64,000 nucleotides of DNA from Hymenobacter plasmatis (GTDB lineage Bacteria; Bacteroidota; Bacteroidia; Cytophagales; Hymenobacteraceae), in contig NZ_JAJFAW010000020.1 in the NCBI RefSeq assembly GCF_020711255.1, positions 1-64,000 of the forward strand, read 5' to 3'. Made by a program: the position numbers and the translations under genes. Numbering within the stretch: position 1 is the stretch's first letter; each line of letters starts with the position of its first letter. This document shows, piece after piece, positions 45,085 to 54,261 of this stretch. The notes beneath the pieces were generated by a model. The model was not told the origin of the DNA. It saw only the letters and a list, made by a program, of their open reading frames with translations, and ran no database searches.

Positions 45085-45123
45085 AAAAAAGCCGCTCCCG
45101 AGAATACGAGAGCGGCTTTTTTT
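45085..45123 (-). terminator. tuf terminator
   Basis: A perfect 13-bp stem (AAAAAAGCCGCTC with GAGCGGCTTTTTT) lies 17 nt after the tuf stop, with T-runs on both strands. Confidence 0.92.
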
Positions 45124-45139
45124 ACTGATAAGCCGGAGC

Positions 45140-46330
45140 TTAGTCGAGAACTTCCGTTACTTGACCAGCACCTACCGTACGGCCACCCTCACGGATAGCG
45201 AAGCGGAGGCCTTTCTCCATTGCCACCTTGTTGATGAGCTCAACGGTGATGGTGATGTTGTCGCCGGGCATTACCATTTCAACGCCCTCGGGGAGGGTGA
45301 TGATGCCGGTAACGTCGGTGGTACGCAGGTAGAACTGCGGACGGTAGTTGTTGAAGAACGGGGTGTGACGGCCACCTTCCTCTTTCGAGAGAACGTAAAC
45401 TTCAGCCTTGAACTTCTGGTGAGGAGTTACCGAACCGGGCTTGCAGATAACCATGCCGCGACGGATGGCTTCTTTTTCAATACCACGGAGGAGCAGACCT
45501 ACGTTGTCACCAGCTTCGCCACGGTCAAGGATTTTGCGGAACATTTCCACACCCGTTACCGTCGACTTCAGGCCTGGGGCAGCGCCCATACCGAGGATGT
45601 CAACTTGCTCACCCGAGTTGATGATACCGCGCTCGATACGACCGGTAGCTACGGTGCCACGGCCAGTAATCGAGAACACGTCCTCTACAGGCATCAGGAA
45701 GGGCAGGTCGGTCAGACGAGCAGGAATCGGAATGAACGAGTCAACCGCGTCCATCAAATCGTTGATTTTGGGAACCCAGTTGGCATCGCCGTTCAGGCCG
45801 CCGAGGGCCGAACCCTGGATAACCGGAATGTTGTCGCCGTCGAAGTCGTAGAACGAGAGGAGTTCGCGGATTTCCATTTCCACCAGCTCGAGGAGCTCGG
45901 GGTCATCCACCATGTCCACTTTGTTCATGAACACCACCAGCTGAGGAACACCTACCTGACGAGCGAGCAGGATGTGCTCACGGGTCTGGGGCATGGGGCC
46001 GTCGGTAGCAGCTACTACTAGGATAGCGCCGTCCATCTGGGCAGCACCGGTAACCATGTTCTTCACATAGTCAGCGTGACCGGGGCAGTCAACGTGGGCG
46101 TAGTGACGGTTTTTGGTCGAGTACTCTACGTGAGCGGTGTTGATGGTGATACCACGCTCTTTTTCTTCGGGAGCATTGTCAATCGAAGAGAAGTCACGCT
46201 TTTCGGCCAGGCCCTGGTTTGCCAACACCATGGTGATAGCAGCGGTCAGGGTCGTTTTGCCGTGGTCGACGTGGCCGATGGTACCGATGTTTACGTGCGG
46301 CTTGGACCGGTCGAAATTTTCTTTAGCCAT
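45140..46330 (-). CDS. tuf: Elongation factor Tu
   Basis: A 396-residue EF-Tu. G motifs are [27 protein letters not shown] and NKVDMVDD. The C-terminal beta-barrel domains (residues ~205-396) contain [20 protein letters not shown] and [20 protein letters not shown]. It carries aminoacyl-tRNA to the ribosome. It follows tRNA-Thr and is bounded by a terminator. Confidence 0.98.
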   Translation of the reverse strand: MAKENFDRSKPHVNIGTIGHVDHGKTTLTAAITMVLANQGLAEKRDFSSIDNAPEEKERGITINTAHVEYSTKNRHYAHVDCPGHADYVKNMVTGAAQMDGAILVVAATDGPMPQTREHILLARQVGVPQLVVFMNKVDMVDDPELLELVEMEIRELLSFYDFDGDNIPVIQGSALGGLNGDANWVPKINDLMDAVDSFIPIPARLTDLPFLMPVEDVFSITGRGTVATGRIERGIINSGEQVDILGMGAAPGLKSTVTGVEMFRKILDRGEAGDNVGLLLRGIEKEAIRRGMVICKPGSVTPHQKFKAEVYVLSKEEGGRHTPFFNNYRPQFYLRTTDVTGIITLPEGVEMVMPGDNITITVELINKVAMEKGLRFAIREGGRTVGAGQVTEVLD

Positions 46331-46497
46331 TGTAAAGAGTAAAAAAGAGGTGGTGAAGTGAATTTGAAGATAAATCCGACCCTACAACAAGAAAGCGAGA
46401 CTCAGCCCCTACGAAATAGAAAACTGTGCGTCGCTTACCTGAGAGAACCGTGCCCACTGCCCGAAAATATAGGCGGCGGGACTTGTATTGTAATCTG

Positions 46498-46569
<72 letters not shown>

Positions 46570-46583
46570 TTATGCTAAAAATG

Positions 46584-46656
46584 AGCGGGAGACGAGGTTC
46601 GAACCCGCGACCTGCAGCTTGGAAGGCTGCCGCTCTACCAGCTGAGCTACTCCCGC
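46584..46656 (-). tRNA. trnG: tRNA-Gly (TCC)
   Basis: A 73-nt cloverleaf with acceptor GCGGGAG/CTCCCGC, anticodon loop CTTCCAA (TCC) and T-arm GTTCGAA. It lies 14 nt upstream of tRNA-Thr. Confidence 0.95.
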
Positions 46657-46674
46657 AGTTGGCCTCAATAAAAG

Positions 46675-46757
46675 TGGGGAGAGAAGGATTCGAACCTTCG
46701 AAAGTTTACACTAACAGAGTTACAGTCTGTCCCATTTGGCCGCTCTGGAACCTCCCC
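46675..46757 (-). tRNA. trnY: tRNA-Tyr (GTA)
   Basis: An 83-nt class II tRNA with a long variable arm, acceptor GGGGAGG/TCTCCCC and anticodon loop CTGTAAC (GTA). It is first in the tRNA-tuf unit. Confidence 0.95.
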
Positions 46758-46843
46758 AATTTGGTGCTTGCTGGCCGATTGCCAGAAAGCAAATCCCTTT
46801 CGTTTTACCGGCTACCGAAGTAGTAGTGTTTCGTAAGGAGTCG

Positions 46844-46874
46844 CAAAATTAAGGCTTTTCTGACACCAGGCAAG
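46844..46874 (-). promoter_or_regulatory. Promoter of tRNA-Tyr-Gly-Thr-tuf
   Basis: The minus-strand TAATTTTG (46844-46851) has a CTTG (46871-46874) 19 nt upstream as a -33-like element. It lies 86 nt before tRNA-Tyr. Confidence 0.6.
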
Positions 46875-46927
46875 CGGTGAAGCAAAAAAAGGTGTGGTTT
46901 TTTTCAGAAAAGTGCCTCTACGGGCAT

Positions 46928-49516
46928 TTACATGAGGTTATAAAATGCCTTGAGCCGGTCATCGGTTTCCTTTTCGCGGATATTTTGAAGCTTGGCCTTC
47001 AATTCGGGAGTCGTGGGCACGAGCAGGGCTAAGCCACGGTAGGCCCCCAAACGCACGTAGTACTGCGGAGCAGTCCGGGCATAATCCTCCAAGACTTTCA
47101 AGCCTTTGTCGCGCTCTACGGACGGGATGTGGGTCATGAGCGTGCCGAATGATTGGAAGTAAGCGTACAGGTCGCTTTCGGCCACGTCGGGCAGACGGCG
47201 CAAGAACCATGCGTATTGGTCCAAGCCACCATTGGTGGCATAATAATTTGCCAGGGCCAGCATTAGCGGGCTACTCGAGGTATTGTCGAGCGCGGCTACT
47301 TGTTGGCTGGTGTTTACGTCGGGCTTCTTGGCCAAAGACTCGACGGCCGCGGCGGCGACTAGGGCCGAACTGTCGCCGATGGCGGCGCTGAAAATGGGAC
47401 CGAAAGTGCCATCGGGAAAGCTGGCCAGGGTATTGATGGCCTGAGCCCGGACGCGCGGATTGGCGTCGGTGGTGGCCAGGCGCTGGATATCCTTGCGCAT
47501 GCCTTCCGGCTCAGGGCCCCGGTAACGGCGCAGGTGGCTGAGCGCCGCCCTACGAACAGCCCAGAACTTATCGTTTAGGGCATTGCGCAGCAGGCTGCTC
47601 ACGCTTAGCTCCGTGGTTTTATTATGCAGAAGCTCCATGGCCTCGGCTTTTTGCTGGTAGCCCTGCGCATGGTAGAACTGGAATATCAGCTCGTCCTGGG
47701 TGCGCTCCTCGTCAAATTGAGCCAGGAGTTGGCTTTCGTTGTCGAATTTCACTAGGTTGGGCTTCTGGCTGGCGGGCAGGGTGAAGGTCTGGTTGGCTTT
47801 GGTGACGGTGATGCGGTGCTCGGTGGGCTGATTGTTATTGGTCCAGACGGCTACGGTGACGGGCAGGCGGAAAACGGGCTGAAACAGGGTGTCCTGCATC
47901 TGCTGCACCCGCAGGGTTACCTGGCCGTTGGTATACGAGTGGGTGATGCGCAGCTCCGGGTGCCCGCGCTGGAGAAACCACTGATTGAAAAACCACATCA
48001 AATCTTCGCCGGTCGTTTCTTCAAAGGCCGTGCGCAGCTTGGAGATTTCGACGGGCGTTTGCTTGTTCTGAACGAGGTAATGGTTCAGGGACGTAAAAAA
48101 GGCTTCGTCGCCCACATACTTGCGCAGCATGTGCAGCACGCGCCCGCCCTTGTCATAGGAGTGGCGGTCGAACATGTCCTCCCGGTTGGCATAGCGGTAG
48201 CGAATAAGCGGCTCGCGCTTGGACTGGGCTTCTTCGAGGTAGTTATTGAGTTTGATTTCCTGCACCAAGCCAGCTTCATCGGCTCCGAACTTGTACTCTG
48301 CCCACAGGAATTCGGAATAGTCGGCAAACGACTCGTTCAGGGGCAGGTTGGCCCAGGATTCGCTCGTAACGTAATCGCCGAACCAGTGGTGAAACAGCTC
48401 GTGGGCGATGGTGGATTCGCCACTTTGGTAGTTGGCGTCGATTAGGTCCCGGCGGGTGGCCTGGATGCTGGCCCCGTGGGTGGTGGCGGTGGTGTTTTCC
48501 ATGGCGCCGCTCACGTAGTCGCGCACGGCCACTTGCGCATACTTTTCCCACGGGTACTCAACGCCCAGCTTTTTGGAGAAGAAATCCAGCATTTGGGGCG
48601 TGTGGCCGAACACGGCGCGGGCAGTAGCGGCGTACTGGGGCTCCACATAATAATCGACGGGCTTGCCGTGCCAGGAATCGTTCACGACGGAAAAGTCGCC
48701 GACGACCATGGTGGCCAGGTAGGGCGCGTGGGGCTCGTTTAGCTTCCAGGTATCGGTGCGGGTGCCATCGGCGTTGGCTTTGGAAGAGACCAGCAAACCG
48801 TTGGAAAGCGTTTTGAACTGTTTTTCCACCGTCATTCTGATTTCCTGGGTCATCCGCTGGTTGGGCTTGTCGATGGTGGGAAACCAGCACGAATTGGACT
48901 CCGTCTCGCCCTGGGTCCAGATTTGGCGGGGCTTGTTCTTTTCCAGGCCTAACGGGTTGATGAAGTACAAGCCCTTGTCGGAGGTGATGGCTGCCGAGCC
49001 GCCCTGGGGCAGCTCGTTGGGCTTGGCCACGTACACAATGCGCACCTGGTAGGGCGTGGTGCGCGGATACGGGTGGTCCAGGGCTATTACGAGCTTGCGC
49101 CGGTTGTAATTATAGTTGAGTCCCTTGTTCTTTTTGTCTCCTATTAGCTCAACTTTCTGAATATCGAAGCCCTTGGCATCGAGCGCGACTTCGGACTGCG
49201 GGTAGAAGTGGGAGCGCAGCGTGAGCACGGCCGTACCCAGCAGTTGCTGCTTCTTGTAGTCGAAGCGCACGTCGAGCTTGGTGTCTACCACATCGGTCAG
49301 GATGGTGGCGGCGGGCTGGAGCGGGGCTTCCGCGGGCAGCCACGAGGGCACCACCAGGCCGGCGGGTGCGGGCGCTGGCGCAACCGCCGGAACAGTCTTT
49401 TTATTCGCCAATGCCTTGGCCGCCGGCTTGCGCACACCTGCCCCCGGAGATTGGGCTACTGCCAGTAAATGAATAAACAACAGCAGGCTGGTGAAGCCTG
49501 GGACCAAATACTTCAT
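46928..49516 (-). CDS. M1 family zinc aminopeptidase with HEAT-like repeats
   Basis: An 862-residue exported peptidase. A signal peptide (MKYLVPGFTSLLLFIHLLAVAQ) supports the ATG at 49516. The M1 marks are the exopeptidase motif SGAMENTTATTHG (near residue 335) and the zinc site HELFHHWFGDYVTSESWANL with the third ligand Glu in NESFADYSEF. The C-terminal third has helical repeats (LRRYRGPEPEGMRKDIQRLA, NPRVRAQAINTLASFPDGTF) of HEAT type. It probably trims peptides in the periplasm. It has no operon partner; the biotin-carrier gene is divergent. Confidence 0.93.
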   Translation of the reverse strand: MKYLVPGFTSLLLFIHLLAVAQSPGAGVRKPAAKALANKKTVPAVAPAPAPAGLVVPSWLPAEAPLQPAATILTDVVDTKLDVRFDYKKQQLLGTAVLTLRSHFYPQSEVALDAKGFDIQKVELIGDKKNKGLNYNYNRRKLVIALDHPYPRTTPYQVRIVYVAKPNELPQGGSAAITSDKGLYFINPLGLEKNKPRQIWTQGETESNSCWFPTIDKPNQRMTQEIRMTVEKQFKTLSNGLLVSSKANADGTRTDTWKLNEPHAPYLATMVVGDFSVVNDSWHGKPVDYYVEPQYAATARAVFGHTPQMLDFFSKKLGVEYPWEKYAQVAVRDYVSGAMENTTATTHGASIQATRRDLIDANYQSGESTIAHELFHHWFGDYVTSESWANLPLNESFADYSEFLWAEYKFGADEAGLVQEIKLNNYLEEAQSKREPLIRYRYANREDMFDRHSYDKGGRVLHMLRKYVGDEAFFTSLNHYLVQNKQTPVEISKLRTAFEETTGEDLMWFFNQWFLQRGHPELRITHSYTNGQVTLRVQQMQDTLFQPVFRLPVTVAVWTNNNQPTEHRITVTKANQTFTLPASQKPNLVKFDNESQLLAQFDEERTQDELIFQFYHAQGYQQKAEAMELLHNKTTELSVSSLLRNALNDKFWAVRRAALSHLRRYRGPEPEGMRKDIQRLATTDANPRVRAQAINTLASFPDGTFGPIFSAAIGDSSALVAAAAVESLAKKPDVNTSQQVAALDNTSSSPLMLALANYYATNGGLDQYAWFLRRLPDVAESDLYAYFQSFGTLMTHIPSVERDKGLKVLEDYARTAPQYYVRLGAYRGLALLVPTTPELKAKLQNIREKETDDRLKAFYNLM

Positions 49517-49614
49517 GCCAACAAGGACGGGCGAAAAACGCCTCAATTTCTGAATTAATTTGAGATTTGGGCTACCTTTAACCCCCCGCTTCCATCCCAC
49601 CCTATCCGCTTCAG

Positions 49615-50118
49615 ATGCTTCACATCAGCACCAGCCCCGAACAACTCTGGGAAGTTGACTACCGCGCCGTCGACACTGTTACGCTCAACGGCCAGGCATT
49701 TGCCTGGGATATTGCGGATTTGGGCGAAGGCCGGTTTCACGTGCTGCACGAAGGTCGTTCGTATAATGCGGAGGTGGTGTCGGCGGATTACGCCAGCAAG
49801 AATATTGTGCTGAAGATAAACGGCCAGCGCATTGAGCTAAACGCCAAAGACCGGTTCGACCTGCTGCTCGAGCGCCTGGGCATGAGCAACGCCGCCGCTG
49901 CGAAAGTAAACGAGTTGAAGGCTCCCATGCCCGGCCTCATCGTCGATATCCGAGTGGAGCCCGGCCAGACGGTGCAAAAAGGCGACCCACTGCTAGTGCT
50001 GGAAGCTATGAAGATGGAAAATATTCTGAAAGCTCCCGCCGACGGCACCGTTGGCAGCCTCAAAGTGAGCCTGCGCGACAACGTGCAAAAAGGCCAGGTA
50101 CTGGTGCAGTTTTCATAG
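49615..50118 (+). CDS. Biotin carboxyl carrier domain protein
   Basis: A 167-residue protein. The C-terminal ~70 residues are a biotinyl/lipoyl domain with [20 protein letters not shown] and the biotin site [11 protein letters not shown] (Lys133), ending [17 protein letters not shown]. The N-terminal ~95 residues form a small beta-rich domain seen in carrier subunits of acyl-CoA carboxylases. No carboxylase or carboxyltransferase subunit is adjacent, so the partner enzyme (propionyl-, methylcrotonyl- or acetyl-CoA carboxylase) is unknown. A TACCTTTA box (49573-49580) is a possible promoter. pyrH follows by 40 nt. Confidence 0.9.
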   Translation: MLHISTSPEQLWEVDYRAVDTVTLNGQAFAWDIADLGEGRFHVLHEGRSYNAEVVSADYASKNIVLKINGQRIELNAKDRFDLLLERLGMSNAAAAKVNELKAPMPGLIVDIRVEPGQTVQKGDPLLVLEAMKMENILKAPADGTVGSLKVSLRDNVQKGQVLVQFS

Positions 50119-50158
50119 CTCACTAATTAATTATCCCCGCTTACTCAATCCTTTCGAC

Positions 50159-50959
50159 TTGAAATACCACCGCATCCTCCTCAAGCTCAGCGGCGAAGCG
50201 CTGATGGGCCAGCAGCAGTACGGCATCGATGCCGAGCGGCTGATGCAATATGCCTCCGAAATTAAATCCGTGGCCGCCACGGGCGTGCAGGTGGCCGTCG
50301 TGATTGGCGGCGGCAACATTTACCGCGGCGTAGAGGCGGAGGCCTTTGGCCTCGACCGCGTGCAGGGCGACTACATGGGCATGCTCGCTACGGTGATTAA
50401 CTCCATGGCCTTGCAAAGCGCCCTGGAGAAGCTGGAAGTGAGCACGCGCCTGCTGTCGGGCCTCACCATTCAGCGGGTGTGCGAGCCCTACATCCGGCGG
50501 CGCGCCGTGCGGCACCTGGAAAAAGGCCGCGTGGTCATTTTCGGAGCCGGCATTGGCTCGCCTTATTTCACTACCGACTCGGCTGCCTCGCTGCGGGCCA
50601 TTGAGATTGAGGCCGACGTGGTGCTGAAAGGCACCCGCGTGGACGGCATCTACACCGCCGACCCAGAGAAAGACCCCACGGCCACCCGCTACAATGAAAT
50701 CACCTTCGACGAGGTGCTGAAAAAGAATCTGAACGTGATGGACATGACGGCCTTCACGCTCTGCAAAGAGAATAACCTGCCCATCATCGTGTTTGACATG
50801 AACACGCCCGGCAACCTGCAGCGCTTGCTCGACGGCGAGTCGATGGGCACGCTGGTGAGCCGAGGTGGCGACGGCCCCCGCGACGGCCGCAAGCCAGTAC
50901 TGGACCCCAAGCGCAGCCTGCTGCAGCCCCTGGTGGGCAACCAGCCGGAGCAGGCGTAA
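50159..50959 (+). CDS. pyrH: UMP kinase
   Basis: A 266-residue hexameric UMP kinase (UMP to UDP). Motifs are [44 protein letters not shown] and [18 protein letters not shown]. The start is TTG at 50159 ([10 protein letters not shown]); the next ATG lies inside the nucleotide-binding loop and stops lie upstream, so TTG is forced. The last ~30 residues ([20 protein letters not shown]) extend past the usual end. It pairs with frr downstream, a common arrangement. Confidence 0.96.
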   Translation: MKYHRILLKLSGEALMGQQQYGIDAERLMQYASEIKSVAATGVQVAVVIGGGNIYRGVEAEAFGLDRVQGDYMGMLATVINSMALQSALEKLEVSTRLLSGLTIQRVCEPYIRRRAVRHLEKGRVVIFGAGIGSPYFTTDSAASLRAIEIEADVVLKGTRVDGIYTADPEKDPTATRYNEITFDEVLKKNLNVMDMTAFTLCKENNLPIIVFDMNTPGNLQRLLDGESMGTLVSRGGDGPRDGRKPVLDPKRSLLQPLVGNQPEQA

Positions 50960-50961
50960 TT

Positions 50962-51054
50962 TTTAGTTGTCAGTTGTTGGTTGTCAGTTGTTAGTTTGCA
51001 CTACTAATTGGCTGGCTGTTCCTCACAACTGACAACCAACAACTGACAACTAAA
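50962..51054. repeat. 30-bp perfect inverted repeat between pyrH and frr
   Basis: 50962-50991 pairs perfectly with 51025-51054, around a 33-nt loop. Each arm is itself built from the word TTGTCAGTTGT used twice around TGG. It begins 2 nt after the pyrH stop and ends 5 nt before the frr ATG, so it would sequester the whole intercistronic region. Confidence 0.95.
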
Positions 51055-51059
51055 CCAAA

Positions 51060-51623
51060 ATGGACGAAGAAATTCAGTTTTATCTCGACGACCTCGCTGA
51101 GTCAATGGGCAAGGCGCTGGCCCACGTGAACGTGGAAATGAGCCGCATCCGGGCTGGCAAGGCCTCGCCGGCTATGCTCGACGGCCTGCGTGTAGATTAC
51201 TACGGCTCCCCCACCCCCATCAGCCAGATTGCCACCATCACGGCTCCGGATGCTCGCTCGCTCCTTATCAAGCCGTGGGAGAAAAACATGGTAAACGAAG
51301 TGGCCAAGGCCATTAAGAACAGCGACCTGGGTCTGAACCCGGTAACCGACGCCGACGGCGTACGCCTGAACATTCCGGCCATGACGGAGGAGCGGCGCCG
51401 TGAGCTGGTGAAACAAGCCAAAAACGAATCGGAAGCCGGCAAAGTGCGGGTCCGGGGCATTCGCAAGGATGTGAACGAGGCCCTGCGCAAACTGCTGAAA
51501 GAAGGTGCTTCGGAGGATGCCATCAAGAGCGCCGAAGAGAAGGTACAGAAGACGACCGACACCTACATTGCCGAAGTAGAGCGGACGCTCAGCAAGAAGG
51601 AAACGGAGATTATGACCATCTGA
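51060..51623 (+). CDS. frr: Ribosome recycling factor
   Basis: A 187-residue RRF that with EF-G splits post-termination ribosomes. Marks are MSRIRAGKASPAMLDGLRVD, YYGSPTPISQIATITAPDAR and the C-terminal EERRRELVKQAKNESEAGKV. A strong bidirectional terminator follows. Confidence 0.97.
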   Translation: MDEEIQFYLDDLAESMGKALAHVNVEMSRIRAGKASPAMLDGLRVDYYGSPTPISQIATITAPDARSLLIKPWEKNMVNEVAKAIKNSDLGLNPVTDADGVRLNIPAMTEERRRELVKQAKNESEAGKVRVRGIRKDVNEALRKLLKEGASEDAIKSAEEKVQKTTDTYIAEVERTLSKKETEIMTI

Positions 51624-51641
51624 TTTGGATGGCGAATAATC

Positions 51642-51678
51642 AAAAAGCCCCGGCTGCGTCAGGCAGCTGGGGCTTTTT
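51642..51678. terminator. Bidirectional terminator between frr and nadD
   Basis: A 16-bp stem with one mismatch (AAAAAGCCCCGGCTGC with GCAGCTGGGGCTTTTT) and T-runs on both strands lies between two convergent genes. Confidence 0.9.
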
Positions 51679-51734
51679 TGTGTTTAAAATCTCTTTACTG
51701 GAATCAACATAGCTCAATTTCGGGACTCAGGCAG

Positions 51735-52319
51735 CTAGACGGACGGTTGCAGAGCCAAGAGGGCTGCCTCAACGGCGGCTGGGACCAGGTAGCGGATGCT
51801 ATGGCCCGCGCGCAGGCTTTCGCGGATGTAGGTGGCCGAGATATCCAGCAGCGGCGCTGCCATTACCTGAACGCGGGGAAAAGGCGTCAGTTCAGGCAGC
51901 TCAACATTGGGGCGCGGGTAGATGTATATGTCGACCTCGGAAAGCAAACGCGCCGATTCCTGCCAGCGCGGCAGGCCAGGCAGGTTATCGGCGCCCATCA
52001 GCAACACAAACTCGAGGGCGGGATGGCGCCGGCGCAGGGCGTCGAGCGTGGCAATGGTGTAGCTGGGCCGCGGCAGACTAAACTCAATGTCCTCGGCGCG
52101 CAGGTGCGGGTTGCCTGCCAGGGCCAGCTCAACCAGGCGCAGGCGTTCGGTATCGGGCAGCAGGTCGGCCACTTCCTTGAAGGGACTATGCGGCGAGACC
52201 ACGAGCCAGACTTCGGCCAAATCGGTGCGGGTGGCGAAGTATTCGGCTAGGATGAGGTGGCCAACGTGCACGGGGTTGAACGACCCGAACAGCAAGCCTA
52301 TCCGCGCCCGGCCGCTCAT
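51735..52319 (-). CDS. nadD: Nicotinate-nucleotide adenylyltransferase
   Basis: A 194-residue enzyme of NAD biosynthesis (NaMN + ATP to NaAD). The nucleotidyltransferase motifs GSFNPVHVGHL (residues 12-22, with the HxGH site) and ISATYIRESLRAG (about 160-172) are intact. It starts within the gmk stop region (4-nt overlap), so it is probably translated as a coupled pair with gmk. Confidence 0.95.
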   Translation of the reverse strand: MSGRARIGLLFGSFNPVHVGHLILAEYFATRTDLAEVWLVVSPHSPFKEVADLLPDTERLRLVELALAGNPHLRAEDIEFSLPRPSYTIATLDALRRRHPALEFVLLMGADNLPGLPRWQESARLLSEVDIYIYPRPNVELPELTPFPRVQVMAAPLLDISATYIRESLRAGHSIRYLVPAAVEAALLALQPSV

Positions 52320-52900
52320 ACGATGGCGGGCTCGGTGCTGATGAACTGGCGGACCAGCTTTTCGGCCTGGTCGGTGGCTTCGTCGAGGTCGTCGTTGACC
52401 ACGGTTACGTCGAACCGGTCCTCAAACGCCAACTCGAAATTGGCCTTGTATACCCGCGAAGAGATGCTGGATTGGGAGTCGGTGGCACGGGCCTGCAGGC
52501 GCTGCTCGAGGACTTCAATGGACGGGGGGCGGACGAAAATCGCCAGGGCCCGGTCTTTGTAAAACTCTTTGATGCTGAGGCCGCCTTTTACGTCGACATC
52601 GAGGATGGCGTGCTTGCCGCTGTCCCAGATGCGCTCAATTTCGGACTTTAGCGTGCCGTAGAAAGCACCTTCGTACACTTCCTCCCATTCCACAAATTCG
52701 TCGTGACGAATCTTGTCCTGGAAGTCCTGCACGGAAATAAAATAATAGTCTTTGCCGTTGGCCTCGGTGCGACCGCGGCGGTCACGGGTGCAAGCCGAGA
52801 TGGAAAAGCTTAATTCGGGCAGCCGCTCCATAAGCCGATGCACGATGGTGGTTTTTCCGGCGCCCGAAGGTGCCGAAAACACAATGATTTTGCCTTGCAT
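52316..52900 (-). CDS. gmk: Guanylate kinase
   Basis: A 194-residue kinase (GMP to GDP). The P-loop is SAPSGAGKTT (residues 9-18), followed by the GMP-binding SACTRDRRGRTEANGKDYYF and VEWEEVYEGAFYGTLKSEIE. Only four bases separate its ATG from a consensus -7 box (52905-52912). It overlaps nadD by 4 nt. Confidence 0.97.
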   Translation of the reverse strand: MQGKIIVFSAPSGAGKTTIVHRLMERLPELSFSISACTRDRRGRTEANGKDYYFISVQDFQDKIRHDEFVEWEEVYEGAFYGTLKSEIERIWDSGKHAILDVDVKGGLSIKEFYKDRALAIFVRPPSIEVLEQRLQARATDSQSSISSRVYKANFELAFEDRFDVTVVNDDLDEATDQAEKLVRQFISTEPAIV

Positions 52901-52904
52901 CGCG

Positions 52905-52912
52905 CAAAGCTA
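52905..52912 (-). promoter_or_regulatory. -7 box four bases before the gmk ATG
   Basis: The minus-strand TAGCTTTG matches TAnnTTTG, then CGCG, then the ATG at 52900. Transcription from this box would begin at about the start codon and give a leaderless mRNA. A -33 element is not clear. Confidence 0.45.
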
Positions 52913-52928
52913 GCCACAGCAACCGGGA

Positions 52929-53228
52929 TTAGGCCATTTCGGCATGCACGCGCGCCAAGATTGAATCCTGCAGGTTGGCCGGAATGGGCCGGCGCGACAC
53001 ACCCTGGTTCAGGAAATTGATGAAGATGTGCTGCTTCTTGATGTCGTCGAAGCAGGGCGAGCAGTCGCTGGCGTGGTCGTAGAGGTAGTCCTCGTCTTCC
53101 GCGGTCACGGACTGGCCTTCGATGAGTTGGTCTAATACAGTATTCACACGTTCGCAGTCGGGGCCGTTGTCGGGGGCGATGGCAACGGGAGCCGACGTAT
53201 TGGTTTTAGTAGTAGCAGATTGGTCCAT
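52929..53228 (-). CDS. Probable zinc-binding anti-sigma factor
   Basis: A 99-residue protein with a putative zf-HC2 zinc site: C25, then H52, C56 and C59 in DHASDCSPCFDDIKK, the HxxxCxxC pattern of ZAS-type anti-sigma factors. It has no membrane segment, so it would be a cytoplasmic anti-sigma factor. The ATG at 53228 is preferred to one at 53261. It follows the sigma factor at 53307-53951 on the same strand, which strongly suggests a regulatory pair. Confidence 0.8.
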   Translation of the reverse strand: MDQSATTKTNTSAPVAIAPDNGPDCERVNTVLDQLIEGQSVTAEDEDYLYDHASDCSPCFDDIKKQHIFINFLNQGVSRRPIPANLQDSILARVHAEMA

Positions 53229-53306
53229 AATTGAAAATTGGTTTAAGGGCGTGAGTGACAATGGAATGAAATGCAGAGCTGCGGTAGCATCCTCTTGCTG
53301 GGGAGG

Positions 53307-53951
53307 TTAATTATTATCGGGCTCGGTTAGTTCCGCATCGTCGTCTATTCCATCATTGCCATATCCCATTGACTGCGCATATTTCTCCAATTTATCCTTG
53401 AGGAAATTGCGGGCCCGGTGCAGTCTCGAACGGACGGTACCTATCGGAATATCAAGCACTTTGGCCATTTCCTCATATGTAAATCCCTCTAGGTCGCACA
53501 GGATGATTACGGTGCGAAAATCTACCGGCAAAGAATTTAGCGCACTGGCCACTTCATCGCCGATTAAATCGCGGGCCGATTGCTGGCGCATGTCGGACGA
53601 CGAAGCGCCTACTTCGCCCTCGGCCTCTACGTCGTCGGGGTTGTAATAGCCCTCTATCTCGCTGTAATCGACCTTGGCCGGTTGCTTGCTTTTCTTGCGG
53701 AAGTCGTTGATGAACGAATTCTTAAGAATGCGAAAAAGCCAGGCCTTAGCATTAGTGCCGGGCTCGAAGTACTCAAAAAAGCGGTACGCCTTCAGGTAGG
53801 TTTCCTGAACCAAGTCGTTGGCATCATCCTCGTCGAGGGTGAGGCGATAGGCAAAGTTGTAGAGCGGGTCGAGCACAGGCATTAGCTCGGCTTGAAAGCG
53901 CCGGTCCTTTTCCTCTTTGCTCAGCTTAACCCGTTCGGGAGAATCGCTCAT
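53307..53951 (-). CDS. RNA polymerase sigma-70 factor, ECF type
   Basis: A 214-residue ECF sigma factor. Region 2 includes DPLYNFAYRLTLDEDDANDL and VQETYLKAYRFFEYFEPGTN; region 4 has NSLPVDFRTVIILCDLEGFT and IPIGTVRSRLHRARNFLKDK. An acidic linker joins them and the tail is acidic. The next gene encodes its probable anti-sigma factor. The stimulus cannot be inferred. Confidence 0.93.
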   Translation of the reverse strand: MSDSPERVKLSKEEKDRRFQAELMPVLDPLYNFAYRLTLDEDDANDLVQETYLKAYRFFEYFEPGTNAKAWLFRILKNSFINDFRKKSKQPAKVDYSEIEGYYNPDDVEAEGEVGASSSDMRQQSARDLIGDEVASALNSLPVDFRTVIILCDLEGFTYEEMAKVLDIPIGTVRSRLHRARNFLKDKLEKYAQSMGYGNDGIDDDAELTEPDNN

Positions 53952-54261
53952 ACAGGTGGGCGGGGGAAATTGTGGGTCGAAACCTACGAAATAATAAGGG
54001 ATTGGGACAAATTTGGCTCAAACTGCAACTCGGCTGCGGTGGCTGGCCGGGTTGCTTCGCGCCGGCTCTACCCCTTGCTACGCAACCCCGGCCTGCTGCC
54101 CGCCACCGGGCGCCTACCACCGGCAAACCGCCCAAAATAGCCGCGCTTTGCACGTGCAGCGCTGCCCGATGTACGGATTAGGGCGCCGGGTAGGTTGCGC
54201 GCCAAGCCGCAGCAACCAAGCAAACGAAGCAGAATAGCTATTGTTTGTTACTTAATGCGCT
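53952..54261. other. 310-nt region upstream of the sigma factor
   Basis: No convincing gene is seen; the short open frames here lack family features. It contains the likely sigma-factor promoter and, at its far end, the stop of the glycosyltransferase gene. Confidence 0.5.
53979..54011 (-). promoter_or_regulatory. Possible promoter of the sigma/anti-sigma pair
   Basis: The minus-strand TTTG (54008-54011), a 21-nt spacer, then TAGGTTTC (53979-53986, one mismatch to TAnnTTTG), 27 nt before the ATG. Confidence 0.45.

Noticed and set aside
53892..54237. Short plus-strand frames upstream of the sigma factor
   Set aside because: They are short, overlap the sigma gene start or its likely promoter and have no family features.
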